DNA of 64,000 nt from Rhizoctonia solani. Lineage: Eukaryota; Basidiomycota; Agaricomycetes; Cantharellales; Ceratobasidiaceae. The notes beneath the pieces are model-generated. The model saw nothing but the letters and a program-made list of their open reading frames with translations, searched no databases and had not been told where the DNA came from. The DNA is taken from contig NC_057372.1 in assembly GCF_016906535.1 (NCBI RefSeq), forward strand, positions 787,501-851,500, written 5' to 3'. The position numbers and the translations under genes were made by a program. Every line of letters begins with the position of its first letter. Positions within the stretch are counted from its first letter, which is position 1. Below are positions 38,092 through 49,615 of the stretch, piece after piece.

Positions 38092-38661
38092 GAATCAGTT
38101 CAATCATATATATGTGTCCATGGCCTTTCGGAACCAATCCACCAAGTATGTCATACATATAGACAATGAAAAATGAAGTCAAATCGGACTAGCAAATGAA
38201 AATTGAAGATGATATAGTCTATCGATCGTCTGAACGGTAGTTCCCAAAGTATTGCACAGTCAATCGTGCACGTGTTCTTATGACACGCCCACTGTCGATG
38301 ATCAAAAGAATCTCGCAAAATGATCACACTTTATGACTTCTCCCCGACACGATCTGGATATTCATTGGTCATGGATTCATTGTCGGTAACAGACTTTTTG
38401 GCACGATTTCAAAGTCAAATCACTAAATATCCATGCTTCAGATTATTCATTTACACAGTGCCATCTACGGTCCAAACTTTCGGACAACATTTTCCTGTCT
38501 AGTCATCCATTGCCTTCAGCATGTGCTCGTGGCCACCCCACCACCTTGTTCCTACAGGGTACGATATGTCAACGACCAGCCCGCTGGCGAACTCGGACGG
38601 AATAGGGCGCTTCTATGGCTTGGGCATACGCATACATGTATCCATCTTGGCCAGCCAACAC

Positions 38662-38668
38662 TATAAAA
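38662..38668 (+). promoter_or_regulatory. TATA box of the UbiA prenyltransferase gene
   Basis: TATAAAA lies 73 bp before the ATG at 38742, a usual distance for a fungal TATA promoter. Confidence 0.5.
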
Positions 38669-38741
38669 CGGTACTGTGAAAGATGGCAAATTATCATCCC
38701 CTCTAGTCTTCCCCCTCTCCGAGCTACACTAGATTTTTATT

Positions 38742-40034
38742 ATGAGCTATTCTGCCGACACTCGTTCTGCTAGTAAGCTTTCATATGCGAAAGCCTGCTA
38801 CCAGATTGAACACGCTGTCTGGCCTTACATTGAGCTTGCACGTATCAATGGGCTAGTCGGTGTTTGGCTGACCTTTTGGCCTTGTTGTAAGTTTTTAATT
38901 TATTACACGGGACCATCTCAACTGACGGCGGTTACCAGGTTGGGGGTCTATGATGGCTGCATACGCACTTCGTCTTCCTCTCTCGCAAATTCTGAATAAA
39001 TCCCTTTGTTATGGTTGGGATGCGCACTTTTGCATAGTGCTGCTTGCACTATTAACGATATATTCGACCGTGATATGGATAGACTCGTAGGTAAGTATCA
39101 ACATCTATATAGCATTTAAACTGTGTATACGAACGCCTATCTTCGACCAGAGCGCACCAAAAACCGCCCCGTCGCTCGTGGTGCTATCTCCGTCCGCAAT
39201 GCCTATATCTTCTTCTTTGCGCAAACCATAGCGTATATGGCTTTGGTTTCGTGGGCGCCCCCAGTGTGGTATGTAGCGTTAATGATGCTAATTAGCCAAT
39301 ACTATGCTGATGATATATACCTAGCGCGTTGCTCGCTATGCTGAACTTGCCCATGCAAATAGTCTACCCTCTCTTCAAGAGATTCACCTACTGGCCATCT
39401 CTTTTTTTGGGTCCGTTTGATTTATTGCCCACACGATCTCAGTGCCTGATTCAATTTTGCGTTTAGGTATGACCTTCAGCTGGGGATCACTTTGCGGGTG
39501 GTCGGCCATGACTGGATCCATCAACTGGAAGGTTGTCGGTCCACTTTACATCGCAGGAGTATGCTGGGCTTTGTGAGTGAATACTCGTTTTTATCTTTCA
39601 TATTTGCTCAAGCAATACCTTAATTGTGTAGCGGCTATGACACCATCTACGGCTATCAGGTAAATATTACTTAAACGGTTATGTATCATCTTCTGACATA
39701 CAGTATTGGGTTATAGGACAGGCGTGATGACCCTAAGGCCGGTGTCAAATCAACTGCCCTCCTCCTCGGGACCGAACCTCAGCCATTCCTCTATACCTTG
39801 GCCGCAGGCTTTGTAGCGTTCCTTACGATCGCGGGTCTTTTTAACCACCAGGGACCGTTATACTATATCTTCACTGTCGGCTTTGCGGCTGCACACGTAT
39901 ACTGGCAAGTCAGCACGCTCGATGCTTCAAACCCTGCCGATTGCTGGGCCAAATTCTACACCAACTCTTGGATTGGATGGCCTATGTGGGTATTTGGGCT
40001 GTTGGGTGATTATTTCTGCCGCATGGGTTTATGA
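38742..40034 (+). CDS. UbiA-family prenyltransferase (COQ2-like)
   Basis: Integral membrane aromatic prenyltransferase. The start is MSYSADTRSASKLSYAKACY, then PYIELARINGLVGVWLTFWP, which is the usual helix-1 region. The first Asp-rich motif is NDIFDRDMD (pattern NDxxDxxxD) and is followed by RTKNRPVARGAIS; the second is YDTIYGYQDRRDDPKAGVKS. Both bind the prenyl diphosphate through Mg2+. Eight or nine helices can be traced to WPMWVFGLLGDYFCRMGL. About 330 residues over six or seven exons, in frame. COQ2 makes the first ring-prenylated intermediate of ubiquinone in mitochondria. This N-terminus lacks an obvious Arg-rich mitochondrial presequence, so a secondary-metabolism UbiA enzyme is an alternative. 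It is convergent with the proteasome gene (138 bp between stops). Confidence 0.85.
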
Positions 40035-40172
40035 ATGTATACCTCTACTTGAGATGATACCATCCGGATTGTACTGCAATAGAGTGTGCTCATGTACTAG
40101 TACTAAAATCCGGGCTAGCCTTGGAAATATTTTGTAATAGATTGGTTTGTTGTATCACATACACGGTTGTGT

Positions 40173-41476
40173 TCAAGCACCTGGGCGAGGAGTGTTTGCC
40201 CCTGTTACAGGTCCAGATGGCGGGGCAGAACCTGAAATCCCTGCTGCCATCGCCGCCTGGCTGGCCGCAGTTGCAGCTACACGTGACCGTTTGCGTTCGG
40301 CCTCTGTTGACAAACCATGAGCATACACGTACACCAAGTTGCTCTTTAACATGGAAGACATACCTGCTTCTTTCTCTCGTTCTATTTCTGATACAATGGC
40401 CTCAACTTGGGAAAGATCAAGGTTCTGGTGTAAATGCGTGTCAAAGCAGGCAGGATCAACAAGATCAAGACGATCCTACAGTAACCTTCCCATAGCTTTC
40501 CATAACACTGATCTCAATGTTCTTGGCGCCCGTTTGTACAACTTCTAGCAAGCTCTTCACTGTCAACTTGATAGCTTCCTCGCGAGTCATGTCATCGCGG
40601 TGATTCTTCTCCAAAAATTCTCGTACAGTCTTGGATGAACGACCAATTGCATTGGCCTTTTGCTCATGGTTAGTGCAAATTCGGGAATTCGTAGCTTTTT
40701 ACTCACCTTCCATGCACTATAGATACCGCTCGGTTCGGTCATGTACAATCGTGGGCGAGCGTCGTTGGGGTCGAAACCAATGATAAGCGTGGAGATCCCG
40801 AACGGACGCACTCCACCAGATTGGGTATAACGCTAGAGCATAAAATCAGGTGTGTCATTATCATCCCTGAAAATTGCCAAGGAGAGATAACATTGCACCA
40901 ACCTGTTGAATGCCAGCAATGTGGCGAGTAATGTACTCCACAGAGACTGGGTCTTCGACCGTCAGGCGATAGGATTGACATTCAATTCTTGCCTTGTCAA
41001 TCAGGACTCGACCATCAGCAGTTAGACCTGTAAACCAGCTTGATATTACTGAACTATGTCCTCCTGAGGGGATCATAACATACCAGCAAATGCAAGGCAA
41101 ATATGATCATCTAACATTACGACTTTGCGCACAGTTCTAGGGTCTTGAAGTTGGAGAACGGATTTTTTCTCCACTCCGAGAATAACAACATCCTTCCCTC
41201 TAACTCCAACCTATCGATCAAGGTGAATGGTGTAGGCAATTTGCGGGGCACGGCATATCACTCGACTCACAGCACATGTTCCTTTCCTTACAGCTTCCGC
41301 AGCATATTCTACCTTTATTTAGCAGCTTAATAGAATACTTCCTGTTGGATTGCACATAACACATACCTGAAAGAGATGTCCGTCAGGGGAGAAGACAGTC
41401 AAAGCTACCGGCTAATGAGTGACCCAAATAATGACATATCTAGAGCAGCCTAACCTCGGTCGTATGAGCGGGACAT
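40173..41476 (-). CDS. PRE6: 20S proteasome subunit alpha-4 (PRE6/PSMA7 type)
   Basis: Structural alpha-ring subunit of the proteasome. A short first exon MSRSYDR is joined to the alpha signature [40 protein letters not shown], then [40 protein letters not shown] and [40 protein letters not shown] and [20 protein letters not shown] identify subunit alpha-4 rather than other alphas. Three C-terminal exons give [31 protein letters not shown] and a low-complexity Ala/Gly/Pro tail ([20 protein letters not shown]). That tail is longer than in yeast, as is common for fungal alpha-4. All introns are short GT-AG and the frame is intact. No catalytic Thr is expected in alpha subunits. Confidence 0.92.
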
Positions 41477-41755
41477 ATCTACTTAGTGAATGCGAACGGT
41501 TGTGGAAAGTACGAAGTACAGCGACGCGCGTCCTTGATCGAGAGACGCCAGAACGCGATAGCCAATTTCGGTGCACCACGTGACTTGTATAATGCTCCGT
41601 CTCTTGGGTTGCAAGCTCGAGGATGATGTGGGGCTCGGATGCTTGGGAAGATAACTTAGATGTCTTTTGTTCTTTTTTCGAGTTTATATTTGGAAGGGTA
41701 TGATTGACCATGCTCAATCTGATAACTAGCGTACAAATGATAATCCCAGGAAATT

Positions 41756-43914
41756 AAAGCATATACTTGAACTTGGGATGTTTATCACCCAAGCGTTGCT
41801 GTTCCTCCGCACTGTCTTCTCCATTACGACCATATTCAGGACTCGCAAGGATAGCTTCCTTGCGTTTGTTCTGGACGATAAGGTACAGGTCAATAATGAT
41901 TGCAAATACGCAAAGCCCAGCTGCGCAAGCGAGGTTGAGACGTGTCGCAGTTGTATAGCGAGGAGGATCCGGAAAGATCCAAGTAGAAACAATACCCCCA
42001 AGATTACTATTGAGAAAGCCAAATTAACTTCCAAAATTAATTAAAGTCGAATTAACTCACGAGAAGACAAATGCTAGGGCAACAGCTGTAGCACGTTTGT
42101 AGTAGGGCAAGGCATTACTAAAAATAACCATGAGGGTGCTATCTATCAATCATACTACTCAACTCACTTCGCCATCCATGCACTCAGAGTTGGGGCAGAT
42201 GAGTACACCCCAGGAATTTGCAAGAACAAGGAGCCGTATAGGACATGTCTGTTGGTTTGAGCTAAAGGGACTCTAAGTCGATTGGCCCTAATCAATACAC
42301 AAATATCACTCACTCAGGTAGATTGCATATCCAGCGGTCGCAATAACTCCGGTGACAAACAACACAGGTCCACGAAGTTTATAGCGATCAGAGATATATG
42401 CGAGGACGAGGCTCACTAAATCGATCAGTTGTCAGCCATTGGCCATATTGCCTTACAATCTAGGACACTTCAGGGTCAACTCACCTACGAAGGAGACTGC
42501 ATATGGTGGGACGGTCATCAACTGAGTGCGGACCGGGGAGTAGCCGAGAGAGTTCACGATGGATGGTGCGCTTAAATGGTTTGCTTAGCCAATGAGTTTG
42601 CCCTTGGCTACTAAAACTCACAAGAACGCAAGACCGAAAAGTGTTACACCACTAAAGAAAAGCGGGATGCATAATAGAAGAACTTGAGGAGCCTTGAACG
42701 CGTCGAACACAGAAGACCAGGAGAATGGCTCATGACCGGTACCATCGTTACCGTCCAGCCTTAACATCTCATTGATTGCTTCAGTTTCTGCTTCTGAGAG
42801 TCCGATAACTTGGCGAGGCGATGAAGGCATAACGAAGAAAGCAAATAGTCCAAAGAGTGCGGTGAAAACGCCCTCCTGTATGGATATGAGTTCATACGCC
42901 TTTGAAACAATACATATCCGCTACTCACCAGAATAAAGATCCATGCCCAACCAGGGCGGCCATGTCTTCCATCTAAATTCACAATCGCTGCAGCCAGGAG
43001 CCCGGAGAATGCACCAGCCAACGAGGTTGCACTAAAGAGTAGAGCAACTCGCAGTTGAAGCTGGTCACGCCGATAAAAGTAGCTCATATAAAGAACAAGA
43101 CCGGGCAAGAGACCCCCTTCAGTCAACCCGAGGAAGAATCGAGTGGCGATGAGTCCTGAGTAACTGTGAACAAGACCTGAGATAATTAATTAGCAAAGAG
43201 CACACTTCACTTGCACACGTAATCATACCTTGCAGCGCAGTAACAAGTCCCCATGTAAAAACAATCCCGGGCAGGAGTCTGAGAGGATACCAGTCAGATT
43301 ACAACACCAGGTCGGAGTGTGACTCACCTATGAGGTCCAAGTTTCTTGAGAAGCAAGTTCGATGGCAATTCGCAAACAATATACGGGACGCTGTTTGAAA
43401 GCTATTGTAAATGACTGATGATACCTACCCAATTATCATACTCACTAAGTTATGGTAAGTACCGTAGAGTATTGGTGGTTGGTCATTTTGAGGTCTCTTT
43501 GGAGACCAGCAACTCTGGCATTCCCGATGTTGGCTCGATCCTGTATCATAATGAAGCACGCTGGAAGACCAAAGACTCGAAAATACGTACCAAAAAACTT
43601 AACAAATCTGAGGGGAAACAACGATGGGGGAAAATTACATCCAATCAGTCGAAATGATCGAACAATCCTCGCTTGTCACTTACAGAACATGGTAAGTATA
43701 GGAATAATCTGTGACAAGCATCCGTTAGTAACTAATTGTAATCGATATATATATATATTCATCTCACAATTAAATCGATCTTCAACGTAGCCCGGCGTTG
43801 TAGAGTCTCAAACTCTGACCTACGACTCTCGCTGACTACACTGGAGCCTTGCTCAGTGGTAATTTTGGTTTCAGTCTTCGTGGAAGACTCGTCATAGTAC
43901 TCGTTGGAAGACAT
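41756..43914 (-). CDS. MFS anion:cation symporter, DAL5/allantoate permease family
   Basis: Twelve-helix major facilitator. The N-terminus MSSNEYYDESSTKTETKITT is hydrophilic and ends ETLQRRATLKIDLIV. The family hallmark QDRANIGNARVAGLQRDLKM lies in the helix 1-2 loop, followed by VPYIVCELPSNLLLKK, TEGGLLPGLVLYMSYFYRRD and SLAGAFSGLLAAAIV. A central loop (MPSSPRQVIGLSEAETEAIN) and helices 7-12 follow, and the C-terminal tail EEQQRLGDKHPKFKYML ends at 41756-41758. That tail, with G-D-x-H-P-x-F-x-Y, is typical of the family. Members import carboxylate vitamins, allantoate, nicotinate or similar anions; which one here cannot be told. Many small exons. An in-frame ATG at 43986 is an alternative start. 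Confidence 0.85.
43745..43758. repeat. (AT)n tract
   Basis: A short TATATATATATATA run inside an intron of the DAL5-type permease. Confidence 0.6.
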
Positions 43915-44637
43915 GGCGATAGAGAATCTATCAACACCTGCGAGTCCAAGTGACGGAATAGAAAGTCCGGGAGGGATGCTCTTCACACTTTTCGCGAGAT
44001 GGCTTGGTATTTACAGTAATTCAGAAAGGGACGGATGATGATTCCACCGGAGGAAGTCACCTTCTGGCTGAGATCAGCAGGAACACTCGCTGTAAGTAGT
44101 AGTGAACACGCGAGCCGGTGGCTTCGAGAGGGGCCAGTCCGCGAAGAGCCCCCAGACTCCCTTATGATGGTGAGGGGATGGTATGCGGGTTGCCACCATG
44201 AAACCTTAGGAAATACAGCACAATCTTGGCAGCAAGGCTCTTGAACAACCGACGCATAGTTATATGCCGGCCGAGGCATTCATCAGGTCTGATCAAAACC
44301 CACAGGCTCTGGCAGTGGGTCACCAGACTTTGCAATTTCGAATTCCAACCAGCCAAGTGCAAGGGTATGGTCCTTTTGATTTGAAGTTGCATTCTATGTG
44401 TATCTGTTGGTACAGAGCCAAGAGGCAGGAAAGACAACAATGAGGAAACACATGAAAAACACATGAAAAAAGAAGAGACCAAGAAAACACATGAGGTACA
44501 TAATGATACATGAGAAGACCGGCCGCAGCCCTGGCGAACGAGCTCGCCACACAATCGGGGAATCGTAATGTTTTGAGGAATCCAAGACCAAGGAAATACG
44601 AAGAGGAGACGCAAGATTAAAACCAATAAAATACGTA
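43915..44637. other. Intergenic, upstream of the DAL5-type permease
   Basis: About 720 bp. Open frames on the minus strand (43983-44279, 44162-44704) show no reliable family and lack a coherent splice pattern. A purine-rich stretch, AC/AG-rich on plus, lies at 44430-44480. Confidence 0.35.
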
Positions 44638-46207
44638 TCAAGCCCGGGTAGCTGCAGAAGTCAATGCAGCCATTCCTCTTTGAAATGGAAAGCTCCCATC
44701 CCAAGCTTGAACCATCGTCCGTACTTTATTAAGTTCGGTCCCTAAATCGACAATGAGGTCAAGGTAATCCTCCGCAGACTCGCCATCTTCTTGTTTCTTC
44801 GCCACTTTACTGGTGCGAGGTAGTTTTCGAGAGCCTCGCGGTGGAGAAGGGGTGGGTGTTCGTAGAGCATTTATGGCTTGCCTCAAACCCTGAACGTGGA
44901 ACATGACCATGCCAATGACATTGACGATGTCGTCGTCCACTCCCCTGTATAATTCGGCTAATTCGGAGCCTGGCCACCACCGCGCGCCGGGACATAAACT
45001 GGTTTGAACAATGCAGATGATTGTTTGGATCGCCTCCTTATATAGCCCTGATGCGTAGAGCATCCTCGCTCGGTTAGCTAAGCGGTAAAGCAGGGGCGAT
45101 GGTCGGGTATCCCCTCGATGGTCAAACTGACTGCTATCCGGGTACGCCGGTGATGGGAACAGTAAAAGGGAGTTGGGCGCGGGGAGATGTTTGGTGCATG
45201 TTTGGAGCAGGTGAGACTGCGACGCATAGATGAACCTCTCTGAGGTCGCAACGTCTGATGATGCAAGAAGAACCCGGAGAATTGCTCGGAGACTAAGAGC
45301 CGTCACGTTAGCCCCGCATCAGTGTGTGAAACTGAATAATACTCACTCCCCTACTGAAACATTGTCGACGAGGGCCTCACTGAAAATGATTTGGTAAGTA
45401 AATAGTTGCGTTGCTCAAATGGAATATACGAACATCTTTTCTTGAGACTCGTCATAGGATGGGCACGAGTTGTACTCAGGCGGAGGGGTCAAAGGTGTCA
45501 TGTTCATGTTGTGCTGGGTGAGGGGAGCAGAGGTACAGCGCCGATCTAATAAGTGGGCTGAGTTGGACGTTGATTGATCTTGTTTCTCTGCCCATGAGAA
45601 CGCGGTTAGTGACGGTTGAGCCAGGATCTCCGAGCCATTACTTACGAATCCTAGCGATTCCCTTTCTTTGGTGCCACAGGTTCACACACGTTGATTCTCT
45701 GTGAGCCAAGCCGCCGAATAGAGTGTAAAGATAGGTCGCCTAGCGGTGTCAGTCGAGAGCAGGGTAGATCGGCAGAGGGGGCTTCTTGCCAGTGGTAGGC
45801 CAATGCAATCCAGCGAGAGCCTTTTGAGAACCCAGAGGATGATCAGATTTCAATGAGGAGCCGGTGAGTTTGGGTGAGATGTTGGCGTAGATGAGATCGT
45901 GCTCGGCCAACGGTCCTTTAAACCCAAAAAGCCAGCATTGCGTGGTTACCGTAGCACATACTGCTGCCAGCATGAACGCCTGATATCTAATAGCCCTGAG
46001 CATAACAGCCTAACCGGTGTTTATTACACACGAGCTGTCCACCTTGGAGCTTGATTCGAATGAAGGTTCTACGGCCTTCAACGTGGATGGAATACCATTC
46101 GTAGCAGTATATTTGCCGCAAAATCTCGGTGAACGAACCCTCGGATACCCCACATATAGGTAAAGAATCAAGAGCAAGACAGAGCCGAGTTGGAATAGCA
46201 ATTCCAA
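44638..46207 (-). CDS. Unidentified multi-exon protein (limits uncertain)
   Basis: No family recognised. The best-supported part is the 3' exon, ending AALTSAATRA at 44638. It encodes RAILRVLLASSDVATSERFI, ASGLYKEAIQTIICIVQTSL, DDDIVNVIGMVMFHVQGLRQ and DYLDLIVDLGTELNKVRTMV, a mainly helical region. Spliced upstream exons give SEALVDNVSVG, NMNMTPLTPPPEYNSCPSYD and, across a GT-AG intron, STCVNLWHQRKGIARI and ATYLYTLFGGLAHRES. Further upstream, AFMLAAVCATVTTQCWLFGF and MELLFQLGSVLLLILYLYVG could be membrane helices of the same gene or of a separate small one. A shorter model would start at the ATG at 45507. The helical C-terminal part loosely recalls fungal transcription-factor middle regions, but no zinc cluster is visible. 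Confidence 0.4.
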
Positions 46208-47360
46208 GTGAATACTTGATGATAGTTGCTGGGAACAGAATCAGGTTCGGACCGTAAGGGAAAACGGCACCGGCGTTTACTGGAGGGTCCGATCAGAAAT
46301 CCGGTAACTTTATTGCTCGGACATTGATCTTCAGGCAACTTGACTGGAAAAGTATCTAGACCCCCAGAGATAAAATCTGATTCGATACGGTTAATTTTCT
46401 GCGCAAAAATTGATGAGCCGAGATGATTAGTGACGACCAGAATATTATTAGACTTGGAAATAGCACTGTTTAGCTACTGTTTAGAGCCCGTCAGGGGACA
46501 AATCCGGATGTCTGACGTCCAAATAGTTTGAATACCGACAAGCGCCACGCACATGAGGTCAACGAAATGTATTCACGGTTATTATATTGGTCCAAGGCCG
46601 GCACGAGCTTCGCATCCACAGAACTTCAAGAAGACGCCGGTCAAAAAACTTGTGTGAGCAACCGGCGGCTCAGCACGGTGTTCATCCACTCCTGCTGATT
46701 GGCCACCACAAATGGAATCTGTGTAGTTGAGCTGAACAGACGTCCATGCATCACTGTCGCACGCCATCAGAGTCAAAATCGCAATTGGCTCGAGCTGTGA
46801 GCCAAAATGGCATACATTTCCGACAATGACGACACGTTTAAGTTTATCGGTTGTGCGCGATGGCCTCGAATCCCGTTTGTTGAAGGGCGCCGACGTTCGA
46901 TCATATGGAAGTTTGAGTATAAAACAAGCTGGATGCAACTCTGGGTTAGTCCACTACGGTAACCAATATGCGTATCTCCGTAACGGCAGGTTGATTGCAA
47001 AGAGAGTGAATTACCATAAATTAACGCTAATGATATTGCCTGTACAAGTTGAAGCGATGGACCCGTGCGGACGTAAATTCCCGTAACTGTGCACTGCCAC
47101 ACCCCGAGCGCCGGCCACAGATTCGAAGGGCAGACCACCACAAGTGTATCGTTGTTATCCACCCCCACAACGGACCGTCACGCTACTAGCCCACTGAAAA
47201 CACGAGGCCCACAATTTATTCAACGTTTGAAACAAAGCCCTCAAAGTGAGGTATTTTCCTTGGCTAGTATACGATGCCCATTGTCCTGATTTACCTCTTG
47301 TCAGAAAGTCATAATAGCTTTTGAACTTTTGAACTCGGACGTTAAAAACTTGCACATACA
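46208..47360. other. Gene-poor region upstream of SFT2
   Basis: 1.15 kb. Open frames at 46582-46938 (minus), 46773-47168 (minus) and 46826-47086 (plus) overlap one another and show no domain. Nothing supportable. Confidence 0.35.
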
Positions 47361-48124
47361 ATGCCGAAAGGATGGTTGAATCTCGAGGGGGTGACTGACA
47401 CACAGGTGCTTTAACGCATTCAATTTACTATAAAAGCAATATTAAGTTCGTTTCTAGGTGTTCGAGAACGAGCCTGCTTTCAATTTCGGGTTGTCGAGGA
47501 CTCAGAGATTATACGGCTTTGTTGGTTGCCTTGCTATTGGATTTGTTCTCTCGCTATTGGGTAGCATTTTGTTGCTCATAGGATCCCTGGCGTCATTCGC
47601 CCGTAAGTCTACAGTCAATTCTTATAATCCTTTCGTATTCACATTAGATCGTATAGTATTGTACACTATTGGCATTGTTGTGTCCTTAGTAGGAACTGGA
47701 TTCCTCATTGGAGTACGTTTCATTCTCATCTTTTTCGGAGTCGTTCACTGATGCAAATTCCTCCCAGTTCGGGAAACAACTGAAGCTCGTGCGTACCTGC
47801 CTGTTTTGTTAATCGTCCTATATTAAGCGTCTCATTGATCTATCTATTGCTAGATGTTTAAACCTGTACGAGTAGTGGCTACCATTGTATTTTTCGCGAC
47901 TATCGGCCTTGTATTCGTTGGCGCATTTGTGATCAAAATCGGGGTAAGTTTGCCATGCCCATGCATCACAGGGCCAAGAACTAATCGGGCCGTCCCTTGG
48001 CATGTTGCACGTGCAGTTCCTGTGCATCATTTTCGTTATCATCGAGTACCTAGCCTATACGTGGTACTGTCTGTCGTACATTCCATATGCGCGCACAGCA
48101 GTCAAAAATGTCATTGGGTTCTAA
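47361..48124 (+). CDS. SFT2: Vesicle transport protein SFT2
   Basis: Four-helix Golgi membrane protein needed for endosome-to-Golgi vesicle fusion in yeast. A short first exon (ATG at 47361) reads MPKGWLNLEGVTDTQ. It is spliced over 47406-47457 to VFENEPAFNFGLSRTQRLYG and the first helix FVGCLAIGFVLSLLGSILLL. Later exons give VLYTIGIVVSLVGTGFLIGF, then the invariant loop GKQLKLMFKPVRVVATIVFF, FVGAFVIKIG, and the last helix CIIFVIIEYLAYTWYCLSYI PYARTAVKNVIGF, stop at 48122-48124. KQLKLMFKPVR and SYIPYAR are diagnostic for SFT2. The N-terminal region is short compared with yeast. Five or six exons, all in frame. Confidence 0.9.
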
Positions 48125-48550
48125 AGTTGGGTTGCCGTTGCCAGCGCGCTTTTTGCCATCGAAACATTTCTCACTGGTCTGCGCCACGCGCATGTATGCA
48201 CTGCACAATGTTATATTTATCTACTCGAGCCGTGATTGTCTTTGTGGCCAGGAATAACTCGGCGCCTCCTTTTTGTAGCGACATCAAGCCTCGTTGTGGC
48301 AACAAATGGCAAAATGGCGCACGGATCGATATGGAGGTAGTTTACAGGCTTACATCGTGCTGACAGCAAATTATTACGACCAATCACAGGTAGGTACAAA
48401 CCTTGACTCTCGTAAACGCCAAGCGCGGAAGGTGTATAAAAACGAAACTGGTACGGCATGCCTTAATCATTGTGTGAAACCTCGACTTCCTAGGTGAGTA
48501 AACGTGGAATATATGAGCCATAGCTATTCTAATGCTTGGAATAGCGCATA
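48125..48550. other. Intergenic, SFT2 / WW protein
   Basis: 426 bp, nothing recognised; likely the SFT2 3' UTR and the WW-gene promoter. Confidence 0.35.
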
Positions 48551-49252
48551 ATGTCGTCTCCTGGACTATGGCAGGCACCAAATGGACACGGTAATCCTGA
48601 TCAGAGACAGCTGCCCCCGGGTTTTGTAACCCAATTCGATACGACGTAAGTTACGTCCCCTTTGATCGGCCAATCCTTATTTTCCACTCGCACGGTGTCA
48701 ATTTAACTCTGCACTCTGCCACCACCAAACTCTTCGCTGACATTTCGTGTGCAGCTATAACACCTGGTTCTATATTAATACTCTTGCAAGTCCACCTCGA
48801 TCGCAATGGCTCCATCCGGCAGATCACCATGACCAGAACAATCCCCCGCTTGGAGGTGTAAACTGGAACGCACTTGGACCTGCAGGAGCGACACCCGGAG
48901 GTGGGGGTTACAGTCCTGGGCCTGGGCCGGCTTACGGTCAGGGGGGATACGATCCCAATATGCAACAAGGATACCCGCCACCACAAACCCAACACAAGAG
49001 TAAGCCCGATTAGGTTATTTTTGTTTGCTTATCATCGGCTGATTAAAATTAATTTGTAGGCTCAAGTAATACTGGCGCAATAGTTGCCGCTGGTGCTGCT
49101 GGTGTTGTCGGTGGTGCGTTAATAGCGAACGCACTTTCAGATGATGATTATCAGGATGGATATGAGGCTGGTATGTTTATATAGTTCAGGTCAGCTCTAT
49201 GTGCTGGCGCTAACTGTTTACTTCAGGCCTTGAAGCTGCAGAAGAGAACTAG
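48551..49252 (+). CDS. Small WW-domain protein with Gly-rich linker and C-terminal glycine zipper
   Basis: The start MSSPGLWQAPNGHGNPDQRQ leads into a single WW domain: LPPGFVTQFDTTYNTWFYIN followed by TLASPPRSQWLHPAD. The intron falls inside it (AC|gtaagt...cag|C) and restores the frame. The first signature position is Phe, not Trp (PPGF for PPGW), while the second Trp (SQWLHP) is kept. A Gly/Pro/Tyr/Gln-rich linker follows (GGGGYSPGPGPAYGQGGYDP). The last exons encode GAIVAAGAAGVVGGALIANA L, a glycine-zipper-like hydrophobic segment, and the acidic end DDDYQDGYEAGLEAAEEN. About 155 residues. WW domains bind Pro-rich ligands; the zipper could insert in membranes or drive self-association. 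Similar small WW proteins occur in basidiomycetes, but I know no function. Confidence 0.75.
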
Positions 49253-49615
49253 CTGTCCTTGGTCTGAATGTTTCCCGATACCCCTGCCTTATTCGCATTG
49301 TTGTATACGGTTTCAGTGATTTGCATAACAAATGAGCGTAGATCTATTCTATTCCCCAACCTGTCTTTGCCACGCCTTGTGCTCACGTGATAATAACAAC
49401 AAAGCGGAAAGCCACGGAGAGGACCCTTGTGCACGGACCTCTGAGAGGGGTCGGGCAAAGTGCTCAAATCCGGGGCTTGACTCTCGATTCTCCCGTCGGA
49501 CATCCCTCTCTCTTAACTCCGCAGGTATCGGCTTTATCTCTTCGCCGAGGCTGCATACACTGCAAGCTCTTCTCTGTGCTTTTGCTTGATCTACCTGGGT
49601 GACGAGCCTAGTTGG
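49253..49615. other. Intergenic, WW protein / TAF4-like
   Basis: 363 bp, nothing recognised; probably 3' UTR plus the TAF4-like promoter. Confidence 0.35.

Larger units (their letters stand above)
37525..38741. other. Divergent intergenic region, GLY1 / UbiA
   Basis: 1.2 kb without a recognisable gene. It contains a cluster of ATCCAGG/CCTGGAT words near 37968-38091 and a TATA box before the UbiA gene; the rest is unremarkable and AT-rich. Confidence 0.4.

Noticed and set aside
44162..44290. PDECLGRHITM on the minus strand, resembling a heme-thiolate Cys loop (P450/Ppo type)
   Set aside because: No other P450 or oxygenase motif nearby and flanking frames do not continue; likely chance.
49586..49615. 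Ten-codon N-terminal extension of the TAF4-like frame upstream of 49616
   Set aside because: It does not begin with ATG; the first in-frame ATG is at 49616.
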